Notes: a model not told the origin generated them from the letters alone. 64,000 bases of DNA from Lysobacter solisilvae (GCF_016613535.2 NZ_CP071518.1:1550001-1614000), one strand, 5' to 3'; positions 35,697 to 44,998 are shown, counted from the stretch's first letter. A program made the numbers and translations.

Positions 35697-35850
35697 CAAA
35701 AAAGGCCGGCCAGATGCGCCGGCCTCCGTCGAATAAGGGAGGCGATCCTGCCTCCGCCCGTCGTCCTTGGGAATGGACTCTGATTCTCCGTGGGGGCGGT
35801 TACAGCGGTATTACGCTGCCAGGAGCGGTAACGGCCCTGGGGCTGATCGT
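35697..35850 (-). ncRNA. candidate small RNA with intrinsic terminator (minus strand)
   Basis: On the minus strand a stem AGGCCGGC/GCCGGCCT (35718-35725 with 35703-35710) is followed by TTTTTTGTTTG, a textbook terminator, yet no minus-strand protein gene lies before it. Preceding hairpins are visible: GGAGGC/GCCTCC (35738-35755) and a GTTAC/GTAAC stem around 35800-35835. Single-stranded C-rich stretches on the minus strand (around 35790 and 35840) resemble the style of Xanthomonas sRNAs with CCCC loops. The 5' end is not defined. Confidence 0.35.
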
Positions 35851-35851
35851 C

Positions 35852-35969
35852 TGCAGCGCGCGGCGGCGCGCCTGGGCATTCGAGGCGGTGTGGATTCGGC
35901 CTGGCGCGATTGCAGCGCGCGGCGGCGCGCCAGGTATTTGAGGCAGCCTGGATTCGGCCTGGCGCGGCG
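35852..35969. repeat. tandem duplication, 59-bp period
   Basis: Two imperfect copies start at 35852 and 35911. Each opens with TGCAGCGCGCGGCGGCGCGC and contains TGGATTCGGCCTGGCGCG near its end. Confidence 0.75.
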
Positions 35970-36009
35970 CGGTATGACGAATTGCCATGTGGGCAAGAGC
36001 GAAGCTGCC

Positions 36010-36223
36010 TGGCGCGGCTTCCGGCTGCGTCTGCCCGCCGGCCGGGGCATCGGCGGTAGCCCCTCTACGCAGCGCGCGGCGGCGCGTTCGGCATCCGGGG
36101 CCCTATGGAATTGGTCTGGCGCGGCTTCCGCGTGCGTCTGCCCGCCGGCCGGGGCATCGGCGGTGGCTCCTCTACGCAGCGCGCGGCGGCGCGTTCGGCA
36201 TCGGGGGCCGTCTGGAATTAGTC
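36010..36223. repeat. tandem duplication, 107-bp period, before trpE
   Basis: Two nearly identical copies start at 36010 and 36117 with TGGCGCGGCTTCCG. Each contains GTCTGCCCGCCGGCCGGGG and the shared GCAGCGCGCGGCGGCGCG core. The second copy ends about 50 bp before the trpE start, so the repeat lies within the probable 5' leader of trpE. Confidence 0.85.
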
Positions 36224-36274
36224 TTGCGCGGCGCGGCGCGGCATACTGCCCCGCCGCATCAAAGCCCGCTGCGC

Positions 36275-37783
36275 ATGCAACTGGACGCCGAACAGTTCCG
36301 CCAGCTCGCCGAGGCTGGCCATACCCGCATCCCGGTCGTCCGCGAGGTGTTTTCCGACCTCGACACGCCGTTGTCGGTCTACCTCAAGCTCGCCGACGGG
36401 CCGCACACCTACCTGTTCGAATCGGTCGAGGGCGGTGAACGTTTCGGCCGCTATTCGATCATCGGGCTGCCCGCGCGCTGCGTGTACGCCTTCGCCGGCC
36501 ACACGCTGTTCGTGACCCAGGACGGCGAGCTGGTCGACAGCCGCGTGGTCGAGGATCCCTTCGCCGAAGTCGAACGCCTGCGCGCCGCGCACAGCGTGCC
36601 GCGCATCGAAGGGCTGCCCGGGTTCACCGGCGGGCTGGTCGGCTGGTTTGGTTTCGAGTGCGTGCAGTACATCGAGCCGCGCCTGGCGGCGCCGCGGGCC
36701 GACGGCGAGCACAAGCCCGACGAACTGGGCACGCCCGACATCCTGCTGATGCTCAGCGAGGAAGTGGCGGTATTCGACAACCTCAAGGGGCGGCTGTACC
36801 TGATCGTGCACGCCGACCCACGCGAGGAGCGCGCCTTCGCGCGTGCGCAGCGGCGGTTGGACGAGCTGACCCATCGCCTGCGCCAGGGTGGCCCCGGTTA
36901 TCCGGAAACGCGTGACTCGATCGGGCTGGACGAAGGCGATTTCATCTCCGGCTTCACCCGCGACGGCTTCATTGCCGCGGTGGAGAAATCCAAGGAGCTC
37001 ATCCGCGCCGGCGACATCTTCCAGGTGGTGCTGAGCCAGCGCCTGAGCGTGCCGTTCAAGGCGCGCCCGGTGGACGTGTATCGCGCGCTGCGTGCGCTCA
37101 ACCCGTCGCCGTACATGTATTTCCTCGACGTGGGCGGCACGCAGGTGGTCGGTTCCTCGCCCGAGATCCTGGTCCGCCTGCAGCACGATGCCGCGGGCAT
37201 CGGCGAAATCACCGTGCGACCGATCGCCGGCACGCGACCGCGCGGCGCCACGCCCGAGGAAGACCAGGCGCTGGAATCGGAACTGCTGGCCGACCCCAAG
37301 GAGCGCGCCGAACACCTGATGCTGATCGACCTGGGCCGCAACGACGTCGGACGCGTCAGCCAGCCCGGCAGCGTGGAGGTCGGCGAGCAGTTCGTCATCG
37401 AGCGCTACAGCCACGTCATGCACATCGTCAGCGAGGTCACCGGCCAGTTGAAGCCGGGGCTGAGCTACGCCGACGTGCTGCGCGCGACGTTTCCCGCCGG
37501 CACCGTCAGCGGGGCGCCCAAGGTGCGCGCGCTCGAGGTGATCCGCGACCTCGAACCGATCCGGCGCAATGTGTATTCCGGCGCGGTCGGCTACATCGGC
37601 TGGCACGGCGATGCGGACACCGCCATCGCCATCCGCACCGCGGTGATCCAGGACGGACGCCTGCACGTGCAGGCCGGCGCCGGCATCGTCCACGATTCCG
37701 ATCCGGCCAAGGAATGGGACGAGACCATGAACAAGGGACGCGCGCTGTTCCGGGCCGTGGCCGAGGCCGCTCGTGGCCTGTGA
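36275..37783 (+). CDS. trpE: anthranilate synthase component I
   Basis: This 502-aa enzyme converts chorismate and ammonia to anthranilate, the first step of tryptophan synthesis. Motifs include [15 protein letters not shown] (N-terminal regulatory half), [68 protein letters not shown] and [14 protein letters not shown]. The frame is open far upstream through repeats; the ATG at 36275 ([15 protein letters not shown]) is the natural start. The glutamine amidotransferase partner trpG is not adjacent here. No tryptophan-rich leader peptide was identified in the repeat-filled region upstream. Confidence 0.93.
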   Translation: MQLDAEQFRQLAEAGHTRIPVVREVFSDLDTPLSVYLKLADGPHTYLFESVEGGERFGRYSIIGLPARCVYAFAGHTLFVTQDGELVDSRVVEDPFAEVERLRAAHSVPRIEGLPGFTGGLVGWFGFECVQYIEPRLAAPRADGEHKPDELGTPDILLMLSEEVAVFDNLKGRLYLIVHADPREERAFARAQRRLDELTHRLRQGGPGYPETRDSIGLDEGDFISGFTRDGFIAAVEKSKELIRAGDIFQVVLSQRLSVPFKARPVDVYRALRALNPSPYMYFLDVGGTQVVGSSPEILVRLQHDAAGIGEITVRPIAGTRPRGATPEEDQALESELLADPKERAEHLMLIDLGRNDVGRVSQPGSVEVGEQFVIERYSHVMHIVSEVTGQLKPGLSYADVLRATFPAGTVSGAPKVRALEVIRDLEPIRRNVYSGAVGYIGWHGDADTAIAIRTAVIQDGRLHVQAGAGIVHDSDPAKEWDETMNKGRALFRAVAEAARGL

Positions 37784-38055
37784 GGCGCTCAGACGTCCGG
37801 CTGAATCGTCGGCTGAATCGTTCCTGCTGAATCGTTCCCGCTGATCCAGTTGGCACTGGGCCCTCCGATTGCGGGTCACCGCGACGGACGGTAGGTCCAT
37901 CGCGACCGAACGGTCCGAAAGCTGCGGGCCGCCCGTCAGTGCGCCGTCCGCACCGCGACACCCTCAACGTTCTATTCACAGAAGGCACGGTTCACTCGTT
38001 ACCAGAGTGTCCGTACGTAGAACGATGCAGTCCTGCGTAATCGAGGGAGTACGCC

Positions 38056-38766
38056 ATGCATCCGATTTCCGATGGGAGCGTCCAGTCCCGTTTCGCCAAT
38101 GGTTTTGCGCGGACGGTGGAACTGATATGTCCCCAGTGCAACGAAAAGTCGATGTTCGAGGCCCAGCCGTGGCAGGAGCACGGCGGCAAGATCGTTGCGA
38201 CGCAGATGCACTGCCTGCGCTGCACGAAGGCCATGCTGCTGGTGCAGGTGCTGGACGATGAGGGCGGCTGCCGCGCCGACTCGCTGTCCACCGATCCCGC
38301 ACCGGGCGGTCGCCGCCCGATGGAGGGCGTCGATCAACTGCATGCGTTGTCGCCGCCGCTGGCGCGCAGCTACGACTCGGCGCTGAAGCTTTACAACCAC
38401 GCCGAATGGGGCCCGTCCTCGCTCAGCATCCACCATCTGCTGGAAGGCCTGGCCGCGCGCCTGCTCGGCCCGGACAAGCGCGATGCGCCGCTGAGCCGGC
38501 AACTGGAAGCATTCCCGCGCGAGATCGACCTCACCCGGCCCCTGCAGGACATCGCGCAGCTGATGGCGCCCGACGGCGCGTTCGGCCGCCATTTCGACGA
38601 CGAAACCTCGATCGACAAGGGCACCGCCGAACACCTGATGGAGCTGACCGAACTGCTCATCCAGTACCTGGTGGTGCTGCCTGGCGAGATGGCCGAACTC
38701 AAGCGCCGCATCGCCACCGCGCCCGTGCCGCTGCGCCGCGGCACCACGGTAGGCGGGGTGGGATGA
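38056..38766 (+). CDS. zinc-ribbon DUF4145-like protein
   Basis: This 236-aa protein has an N-terminal zinc ribbon with CPQC near residue 26 and CLRC near residue 55. An all-helical domain follows (YDSALKLYNHAEWGPSSLSIHHLLEGLAARLL, ending TAEHLMELTELLIQYLVVLP). This zinc ribbon plus helical layout is that of DUF4145 proteins, often found alone or fused to restriction and defence enzymes; their function is not established. It follows trpE on the same strand after 272 bp and is probably a separate transcription unit, ended by a strong hairpin. Short tandem GCTGAATCGT motifs lie upstream at about 37800-37850. Confidence 0.65.
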   Translation: MHPISDGSVQSRFANGFARTVELICPQCNEKSMFEAQPWQEHGGKIVATQMHCLRCTKAMLLVQVLDDEGGCRADSLSTDPAPGGRRPMEGVDQLHALSPPLARSYDSALKLYNHAEWGPSSLSIHHLLEGLAARLLGPDKRDAPLSRQLEAFPREIDLTRPLQDIAQLMAPDGAFGRHFDDETSIDKGTAEHLMELTELLIQYLVVLPGEMAELKRRIATAPVPLRRGTTVGGVG

Positions 38767-38807
38767 CGCAGCCGCGCGCCGGAAGGCGGCGCGGACACGA
38801 ATGAAAG

Positions 38808-38840
38808 GGCGCGGCACGCCGATAAGTTGCGTGCCGCGCC
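38808..38840. terminator. bidirectional hairpin between convergent genes
   Basis: A perfect 12-bp stem (38808-38819 with 38829-38840) around a 9-base loop lies between the DUF4145-like gene and the convergent SDR gene. It lacks T-runs but is well placed to stop both transcripts. Confidence 0.65.
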
Positions 38841-38893
38841 GGGGCGGGGAGGGCGGCTGGGCCGCCTTGATCGCCCGGTTTACGCGCAGCGCG

Positions 38894-39718
38894 TCACGCC
38901 TGCGCCTTGCTCATCGCGATGAACGCCTTCTTCAGGCCGTCGCCGCTTACCGCCGTGCCGCCCAGCGACCAGCCGCCATCGACCGGGATCACCGCGCCGG
39001 TGACGTAGGCGGCCATCTTCGAGCCCAGCCACAGGCAGGCGTCGGCAATTTCGCTGTCCTCGCCGAACCGGCGCAGCGGCACGCTGTCGCTGACGATCTG
39101 CGCCAGTTCCTTCGTCGGCGCCAGGCGCTTCATGCCCTCGGTGTGGGCGATCGGACCGGGCACCACCGAATTGACACGGATGCCCGCCGGGCCGAACTCG
39201 ATCGCACCCACGCGCGTGATCATGTCGACGCCGGCCTTGGCCGCGCACACGTGCATCTGCAGTTCCATGGGCTGGAAGGCCTGCGGCGCGGAGATGTTGA
39301 TGACGCTGGCACCGGGCTGGCGGAGGAATTCGAAGGCCGCGCGCACGACGTTGAAAGTGCCCAGCAGATCGATGTCGACCACGGTCTTGAAGGCGTTGGC
39401 CGACATGCCAAGCGCCGGTGCGGGGAAGTTGCCCGCCGCGCCGGAGACCAGCACGTCGATCTTGCCGAACCGTTCGTGCGCCTCGCGCAGCGCGGCCTCC
39501 ACGGCCGCGTACTCGCGCACGTCGGCGGCGAAGCCGGCGGCGTCCGGACCCAGCTCGCGCAGCTGGGCCACTGCGGCGTCCACCTTGGCCTGCGAGCGTG
39601 AGAGCACGCTGACCTTCGCGCCAGCGCGGGCGAAGGCCTGGGCGATCCCCAGGTTGATGCCGCTGGTGCCGCCGGCGACGAAGACGTGGGCGTCGGCGTA
39701 GGAAAAGGGCTGGGTCAT
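38894..39718 (-). CDS. short-chain dehydrogenase, 2,4-dienoyl-CoA reductase (DECR2)-like
   Basis: This 274-aa Rossmann protein has the cofactor motif VFVAGGTSGINLGIA and SGAAGNF. The active-site region QMHVCAAKAGVDMITR, followed by EFGPAGIRVNSVVPGPIAHT and EGMKRL, closely matches peroxisomal-type 2,4-dienoyl-CoA reductases. Like them it keeps the Lys but lacks the Tyr of the usual YxxxK. The predicted reaction is NADPH-dependent reduction of 2,4-dienoyl-CoA during breakdown of unsaturated fatty acids. It is a single gene between the trpE region and the lipopeptide export operon; a direct role in lipopeptide synthesis is not implied. Confidence 0.85.
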   Translation of the reverse strand: MTQPFSYADAHVFVAGGTSGINLGIAQAFARAGAKVSVLSRSQAKVDAAVAQLRELGPDAAGFAADVREYAAVEAALREAHERFGKIDVLVSGAAGNFPAPALGMSANAFKTVVDIDLLGTFNVVRAAFEFLRQPGASVINISAPQAFQPMELQMHVCAAKAGVDMITRVGAIEFGPAGIRVNSVVPGPIAHTEGMKRLAPTKELAQIVSDSVPLRRFGEDSEIADACLWLGSKMAAYVTGAVIPVDGGWSLGGTAVSGDGLKKAFIAMSKAQA

Positions 39719-40055
39719 GCGGGGCTCCGGAAAGGGTGGGGTGGCGGCGCCCCTGGAACGGGACCATTCGCCGGCGTACGCATACGATAGCGTCCTGCGG
39801 CCGGCGTGCGACCACCCTGCGGCAATCCGTGCGGCAATCCGTGCGGCCGGCTAGGGTGAATCACGGCCCCGGCGGGGCTGCCGGCGCGGGGGTTCGAGGA
39901 ACTGGCCCGCAGGGGTGTGCGCCTCCGCCCGGGCCGGGTCGGAACCCGGCCGAACGCGAGCCAGGCGGGGGTCTCCCCACCCGGCCGAGGCGGTGAAGCG
40001 TCGGCGCAGCGGTCGGGCGCGCCCGCCCCGATCCCCGTCCCCGGCGGATGCGGAC
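39719..40055. other. intergenic gap with a short tandem repeat
   Basis: This 337-bp region lies upstream of the SDR gene and downstream of the export operon. GTGCGGCAATCC occurs twice in tandem near 39830-39855. No terminator with a T-run and no gene was recognised. Confidence 0.45.
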
Positions 40056-41273
40056 TCAGACCGAGCGGGTCGCCACCGCAGGCGGGATCGCCGCCGCGCG
40101 GCGGGCAGGCGCCAGCACGGCCAGCTGGCCGAGCAGCCACAGCATCGCGGCGCCCACCGGCAGGTAGGTCAGTGGCAGGCGCGGCAGCTCGTACATGCCG
40201 ATCAGCAGCTGGTTGATGGCGTAGGCCAGCAACATGCCCACGACGATGCCGATGCTGGCCAGCAGGAAGTTCTCGGTCTGGAAGTAGCGCAGGATCTGCC
40301 CGCGGGTGGCGCCCAGTGCGCGGCGGATGCCGATCTGCCGCGTGCGCTGCTGCACCCAGAAGCTGGCCAGGCCGACGATGCCCATCGCGGTCACCACCAG
40401 CAGTGCGATGCACACGATGGCCAGCAGCCACGCCATCTCGCGGTCCTTCTCGTAGTACGCGTCGCGCATTTCCTCGACGGTCTCCTGCCGCAGGATGACC
40501 CGGTTGGGATCGATGCGATGCAGGGTCTCGACCGCGCGCGCCAGCAACTCCGCGCGCTGGGCGGGGTCCTGCGCGCGCAGGATGTAGTTCGGGAAGGATC
40601 CCTTGATGGGCAGCAGCACGGAGTAGTCGTACACGGCCGGATCGTTGTGGCCGTGCGCCTGCGCCAGGTGCTCGACGATGCCGACGATGGTGATGGGTGC
40701 ATCGCCCCAGGCCAGGAAGGACTTGCCCAGCGGATCCTGGCCGGGGAAGAGCTTCTCGGCCATGGCGCGGCTGATGATGGCGGCGGGAATGGCCACCTCG
40801 CTGTCAGGCGCCTCCAGCGTCTCCCAGTCGATCAGCTCGCTCGGCGTGAACCGCCGGCCCGCGACCAGGTTCAGGCCCATCGCGTCGACGACCTGCTCGT
40901 CGCCGACGTAATAAGCCGCTTCGAACAGCGGTGACTGCTCCGGCGTCAGGGTGATGTCCAGGCTGCGCCCCATGATGCCCAGCGGAATCGAGTTGGACGC
41001 CGAGGCTGCCTTGACGCCGGGCAGCGCGCGCAAGGCCGCCAGGTCGGTTTCGGTGAGCGCCGCGGCGCCCTCGACGGCCGCGGTCTTGTTCATCTGCAGG
41101 CGAACGACCTCGTTCTCCGCCAGCCCGGTCGGACGGTCCATCAGTTCGATGCGGGTGCGGATGAGGAAGACCGCGTTGCACAGGATCGCGCAGCTCAGTG
41201 CGATCTCGAGGACGATCAGTGACGCCGCGGTCTTGTGGCGACGCAGTGCGGAAAGAATGGGGCGAATGTCCAT
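40056..41273 (-). CDS. FtsX/MacB-type ABC transporter permease (distal)
   Basis: This 405-aa protein has an N-terminal membrane helix (ASLIVLEIALSCAILCNAVF), a large periplasmic MacB-like domain (about 50-275) and three C-terminal helices with the FtsX-family motif RTRQIGIRRALGATRGQILRY. It is the last gene of a minus-strand operon of export genes. With the ATPase at 42808 and the membrane fusion protein at 43703 it would make a tripartite efflux pump acting on periplasmic substrates. Confidence 0.88.
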   Translation of the reverse strand: MDIRPILSALRRHKTAASLIVLEIALSCAILCNAVFLIRTRIELMDRPTGLAENEVVRLQMNKTAAVEGAAALTETDLAALRALPGVKAASASNSIPLGIMGRSLDITLTPEQSPLFEAAYYVGDEQVVDAMGLNLVAGRRFTPSELIDWETLEAPDSEVAIPAAIISRAMAEKLFPGQDPLGKSFLAWGDAPITIVGIVEHLAQAHGHNDPAVYDYSVLLPIKGSFPNYILRAQDPAQRAELLARAVETLHRIDPNRVILRQETVEEMRDAYYEKDREMAWLLAIVCIALLVVTAMGIVGLASFWVQQRTRQIGIRRALGATRGQILRYFQTENFLLASIGIVVGMLLAYAINQLLIGMYELPRLPLTYLPVGAAMLWLLGQLAVLAPARRAAAIPPAVATRSV

Positions 41274-41394
41274 GGCGATCTCCGGGATTCTCGCGTCGGG
41301 CCCGCGGGGGCGCCCGCGATGACGTTGCGTCCGTGCGTGGTGGTGGGAAGGCGCGGACGGCGATGGCCATCCGCTGCCTCCGGGCAGCTGTGCG

Positions 41395-42711
41395 TTATTG
41401 CGACTTGAGCTGGATCGCCGGCGTGACCTGGCACGCGCGCCAGGCCGGCAGCATGCCCGCGACCAGCGTGGCGACGACGGCCAGCACGAAGGTGATCACC
41501 AGCATCGCCGGGTCCAGCTGCGCCAGGTCGGCGTAGCCGGCCGACCGCTGCCGTATCGCCCACAGGCCCAGCAGCGCGATGCCCAGTCCAAGCGCACCCC
41601 CGACGAAGCCGATGACGCCGGCTTCGACCAGGTGCTGGGTGAAGATCGCGCGCCGCGATGCGCCCAGTGCCCGGCGCACGCCAATCTCGCTGGAGCGGCG
41701 CAGGAACTTGGCGAGCAGCAGGCCACTGGTGTTGAGCAGGCAGACCACCAGGAAGCCGAAGGCCAGCCACATCTGCAGGCGCACGTCGCCGGGCACCACC
41801 TTGTTGTGGTCCAGCCACTCCATCAGGCCGCGCAGACGCACGTTGGTCGGACGCTGGAAACGTCCCGCGGCGCGCTGCTGGTCGGAATAGTTGGTCAGGT
41901 ACTGCCGGTAGGCCTCGACCTTGGCCGGGGAATCCAGCTGCACCCAGTACTGCAGCCAGGCGCAGGGACTGTTGACGCTGGTCGGGCCTTCCGGGTCGTC
42001 CTCGAAATCGTTCTCGCCCCAGCAGTGCATGCGGCCGGCCACGTCGAGCTTGAGGTCGCGCGATGTCGAGAACGGAATGAACACCTGTTCCACCTCGCCG
42101 TACAGGCCGCCATAGAGGTCGTAGAACTTGGGCGTCGGCCGCCAGTCGTCGAGCACGCCGACGATGCGCAGGTCGTTCTGGTTGACCTGGACGGTCTTGC
42201 CGACGCTGTCCTGTCCGCCGAACAGCTTGTCGTTGAGGGTGCTGGAGATGACGGCGATGCGGCTGCGGGCATCGTCCTCGGCGGCGTCCCAGCCGTTGCC
42301 GTACTTGAAGGGAGCTGCGAACATCGGGAAGAAATCACTGGACGTATAGCGTGCATCGGCCGAGAACGCGCCCAGTTCGGCGCTCTGCGGCTTCACCAGC
42401 ACGTTGCCGCGCTTCATGACGGCCTGCCGGTCGGCGCGCTTCTGCCGGAGCAGTTCCTCGGCGTCGTGCCGCGTCATCTGGTCCTCGGGTTCCTCGCCCG
42501 GCGTGAACTCCTCCATGTCGGCCGAGTCCAGCTGCGGGTAGAACAGCAACTGGCTTCGACCGGGTAGCGGGTCGCCGGACAGGATGTGGAACACGGTCAG
42601 CGTGGTCATGCTGGCGCCGATGCCCAGCGCGATGGCGATCACCATCAGCGCCGTGAGCATGCGGTTGCGCCGGAAGCTGCGCACCGCAAGGTTCAAATAG
42701 TATCCGTACAT
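41395..42711 (-). CDS. FtsX/MacB-type ABC transporter permease (proximal)
   Basis: This 438-aa protein has the same layout as the next permease: helix MLTALMVIAIALGIGASMTT, a periplasmic domain with FGGQDSVGKTVQVNQNDLRI, and C-terminal helices with SSEIGVRRALGASRRAIF. The start at 42711 (MYGYYLNLAVRSFRRNRM) is chosen over an ATG 17 codons upstream because it matches the usual permease N-terminus and follows an AGAGAG. Two different permeases next to one ATPase gene suggest a heteromeric pump, in place of the fused MacB of E. coli. Confidence 0.88.
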   Translation of the reverse strand: MYGYYLNLAVRSFRRNRMLTALMVIAIALGIGASMTTLTVFHILSGDPLPGRSQLLFYPQLDSADMEEFTPGEEPEDQMTRHDAEELLRQKRADRQAVMKRGNVLVKPQSAELGAFSADARYTSSDFFPMFAAPFKYGNGWDAAEDDARSRIAVISSTLNDKLFGGQDSVGKTVQVNQNDLRIVGVLDDWRPTPKFYDLYGGLYGEVEQVFIPFSTSRDLKLDVAGRMHCWGENDFEDDPEGPTSVNSPCAWLQYWVQLDSPAKVEAYRQYLTNYSDQQRAAGRFQRPTNVRLRGLMEWLDHNKVVPGDVRLQMWLAFGFLVVCLLNTSGLLLAKFLRRSSEIGVRRALGASRRAIFTQHLVEAGVIGFVGGALGLGIALLGLWAIRQRSAGYADLAQLDPAMLVITFVLAVVATLVAGMLPAWRACQVTPAIQLKSQ

Positions 42712-42807
42712 GATGGCTCTCTTTTCGCGTGGTCCGCGGCAGTAAGGACTGGCTTGCCGCACGGCGCCCGACGGGCACCGGCTGCGGCTGGGTCCGCCAG
42801 GGCTGCC

Positions 42808-43530
42808 TCAGGGTTCGGCGTGGGCCGGAGTGGGCGGCGCCACGGGCGCACGGCCCGTGATTTCGGTCAGGTCCGTCGCGACGCCGTCCACGATGTGCAC
42901 GTTGCGGCGTGCGCGCGCGGCCAGTTCGGGATCGTGCGTCACCATCACGATGGTGGTGCCCTGTGCGTTGATCTCCTCGATCAGCTCCAGCACGCTGCGC
43001 GCCATCTGCGAATCCAGGTTGCCGGTCGGTTCGTCCGCCAGCAACAGGCGGGGGCTGCCCGCCAGGGCGCGTGCGATCGCGGCGCGCTGCTGCTGTCCGC
43101 CGGACAGTTCGGCCGGGTAATGGCGCATGCGCGACGCCAGGCCGACGCGGCCCAGCGCGTCCTCGATGCGCTGCTTGCGCTCGGCCGCCGGCATGCCGCG
43201 GTAGCGAAGGGGCACGTCGACGTTGTCGAACAGGTTGAGGTCCGGGATCAGGTTGAAGCCCTGGAAGATGAAACCGATCTTCAGGTTGCGCAGGCGCGAG
43301 CGGGCGTCGTCGGACAGGTTGCTGACGTCCTGGCCATCGAGGATGAACTGGCCGCCGGTGAAGGTCTCCAGCAGGCCCGCGATGTTGAGCAGGGTGGTCT
43401 TGCCCGAGCCCGACGGGCCGGTGATGGCGACGAACTCGCCTTCCCTGACGTGCAGGTCGAGCGAGCGCAGCGCGTGCGTCTCGACCAGTTCGGTGCGGTA
43501 CACCTTGGCGATCTGGCGCATCTCTAGCAT
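42808..43530 (-). CDS. MacB-type ABC transporter ATP-binding protein
   Basis: This 240-aa ATPase has Walker A GPSGSGKTT, Q-loop IFQGFNLIPDLN, signature LSGGQQQR and Walker B LLLADEPTGNLDS, followed by the H-loop VMVTHD. It belongs to the LolD/MacB-like group that energises mechanotransmission by FtsX-type permeases rather than classical transport. The start MLEMRQIAKVYRTE at 43530 is used; the frame is open upstream without similarity. It lies between the two permeases and the membrane fusion protein. Confidence 0.92.
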   Translation of the reverse strand: MLEMRQIAKVYRTELVETHALRSLDLHVREGEFVAITGPSGSGKTTLLNIAGLLETFTGGQFILDGQDVSNLSDDARSRLRNLKIGFIFQGFNLIPDLNLFDNVDVPLRYRGMPAAERKQRIEDALGRVGLASRMRHYPAELSGGQQQRAAIARALAGSPRLLLADEPTGNLDSQMARSVLELIEEINAQGTTIVMVTHDPELAARARRNVHIVDGVATDLTEITGRAPVAPPTPAHAEP

Positions 43531-43702
43531 GGGAATGATCCTGCGATGGTGTGGAAGTTCGGGTGGCGGGCGATGCCGGCGGCACGTCGCCGCAGGCCCG
43601 GGAGGAAGGCCGGATGCGCAGGGCAGGAACGCGTCCGTGCGCGACGGGATGTCACTTGCGGTTGTGGCATGGAGCGGCGACCGGAATTCATGGGCGGGAC
43701 CT

Positions 43703-44998
43703 TCAGTTGACGCGCACGCGCGGCGCGTTCTCGAACAGCTGCGTGCCCGAGACCACGATGCGGTCGCCCGCCTCCAGGCCACTGACGATCTCCACCGAAT
43801 TCAGGCTGGTGGCGCCGGTGCGGATCGGCCGGCGCACCGCACTGCCGCCATCCATGACATAGGCCATGTTGCCGCCGTCCTGCTCCAGGAACGGGCCGCG
43901 TTCGACCATCAGGACGTTGCGGCGCGTGTCCATCACGATGCGTGCCGACAGGCGCTGGTTCTGGCGCAGTCCCGGCGGCTGCTTGCCCTGCGCGAAGCGC
44001 AGGCGGGAATTGACCTCGCCGTTGACCACCTCGGGCGACACCGCCGAGACTTCGGCGCCATACGGCTTGGCGTTGCTGGTGATCTGCGCCGGCATGCCGA
44101 TGGCCAAGTCACGGGCAAAGCTTTCGGGCACCTTGATCTCGACCTCGAACACCGACAGGTCGACCACGCTCAGGATCGGCGCCTGCGCCACGACGTTGGT
44201 GCCCTGCGCGATCTGCACCTGGCCCACCTGGCCGTCGAAGGGCGCGCGCAGCGTCAATGCGTCGACCTGGCGGCGGATCTCGTCGGTGAGCGCGCGCTGC
44301 CGCTGTGCCTGCAGGCGCTTGTTGCGCGTATCCAGTCCCGCGCCCTGGGATTGCAGCGCGAATTCGCGGCGGGCGGCGCCAAGACCGAGGTCGGCCTTCT
44401 TGAGTTCGTCCTGTGCGCGGGCCAGGTCGACCTGCGGTACCGCGCCGCCATCGAAGGCGCGCTGGAAGCGCTGCAGGTCGCGATCGGCGGCGACGCGGGC
44501 GATCTGCGCCTGTTCCATCTGCTTGCGGGCCTCGGAGCGGGCCAGTTGTGCGTCGAGGGCGGCGCGATCGGCGTCGGCTTCCATGCTGGCCAGCGTGGAT
44601 TCCTCCTGCACCAGCGTGCTGCGCAGTTCGGGGCTGTCGACCACCGCCAGCACCTGGCCCTTCTTCACCGGGTCGCCGGCGACCACCTTCAGCGCGACGG
44701 TGCCGGCCGCGATGGCGTACAGCGTCGGGCTGTTGGCGGCGATGACACGACCGTCGGCGCTGAGGTCGCGCACCAGGTCGCCGCGACGGACCTCGGCGAT
44801 GCGTACGCGCGAAGCGTCGTAGGAACGCCCGCCGCCGGTCCAGCCGGCGATGACCCAGGCGGCCAGCCCGATCACGGCTGCACCGCCGACCGCGCCGATG
44901 ATCCAGCTGCGCTGGCGACGCGCGCGCGCCGCGGGGGCGCCCAGCGTGGTGTCCTGGCCGGAGGTGTCCCGGATGGCAATGCGGACGTGTTCGTTCAT
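43703..44998 (-). CDS. periplasmic adaptor (membrane fusion protein, HlyD/MacA-like)
   Basis: This 431-aa protein has one N-terminal membrane helix (SWIIGAVGGAAVIGLAAWVI). A lipoyl/biotinyl half-motif (AIAAGTVALKVVAGDPVKKG) comes before a long alpha-helical hairpin rich in Ala, Gln and Arg (about 120-240). The second half-motif is LRAPFDGQVGQVQIAQGTNV, followed by beta-barrel and membrane-proximal domains. It would link the MacB-like pump to an outer-membrane TolC-type channel. No such channel gene is in the window. The start at 44998 (MNEHVRIAIRD) is favoured over longer upstream options. Confidence 0.9.
   Translation of the reverse strand: MNEHVRIAIRDTSGQDTTLGAPAARARRQRSWIIGAVGGAAVIGLAAWVIAGWTGGGRSYDASRVRIAEVRRGDLVRDLSADGRVIAANSPTLYAIAAGTVALKVVAGDPVKKGQVLAVVDSPELRSTLVQEESTLASMEADADRAALDAQLARSEARKQMEQAQIARVAADRDLQRFQRAFDGGAVPQVDLARAQDELKKADLGLGAARREFALQSQGAGLDTRNKRLQAQRQRALTDEIRRQVDALTLRAPFDGQVGQVQIAQGTNVVAQAPILSVVDLSVFEVEIKVPESFARDLAIGMPAQITSNAKPYGAEVSAVSPEVVNGEVNSRLRFAQGKQPPGLRQNQRLSARIVMDTRRNVLMVERGPFLEQDGGNMAYVMDGGSAVRRPIRTGATSLNSVEIVSGLEAGDRIVVSGTQLFENAPRVRVN

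Larger units (their letters stand above)
35273..36274. other. 1-kb repeat-rich non-coding region upstream of trpE
   Basis: No supported protein gene lies between rpe and trpE. The region contains a possible 217-bp inverted-repeat element (35313-35529), a cluster of hairpins with a minus-strand terminator (35697-35850), and two tandem GC-rich duplications (59-bp period at 35852-35969, 107-bp period at 36010-36223). The sequence GCAGCGCGCGGCGGCGCG occurs four times. Long open frames on both strands are Arg/Ala-rich by-products of this composition. Confidence 0.7.

Noticed and set aside
36000..36274. trp leader peptide and attenuator before trpE
   Set aside because: No short frame with clustered Trp codons followed by a terminator/antiterminator pair could be recognised; the region is dominated by tandem duplications.
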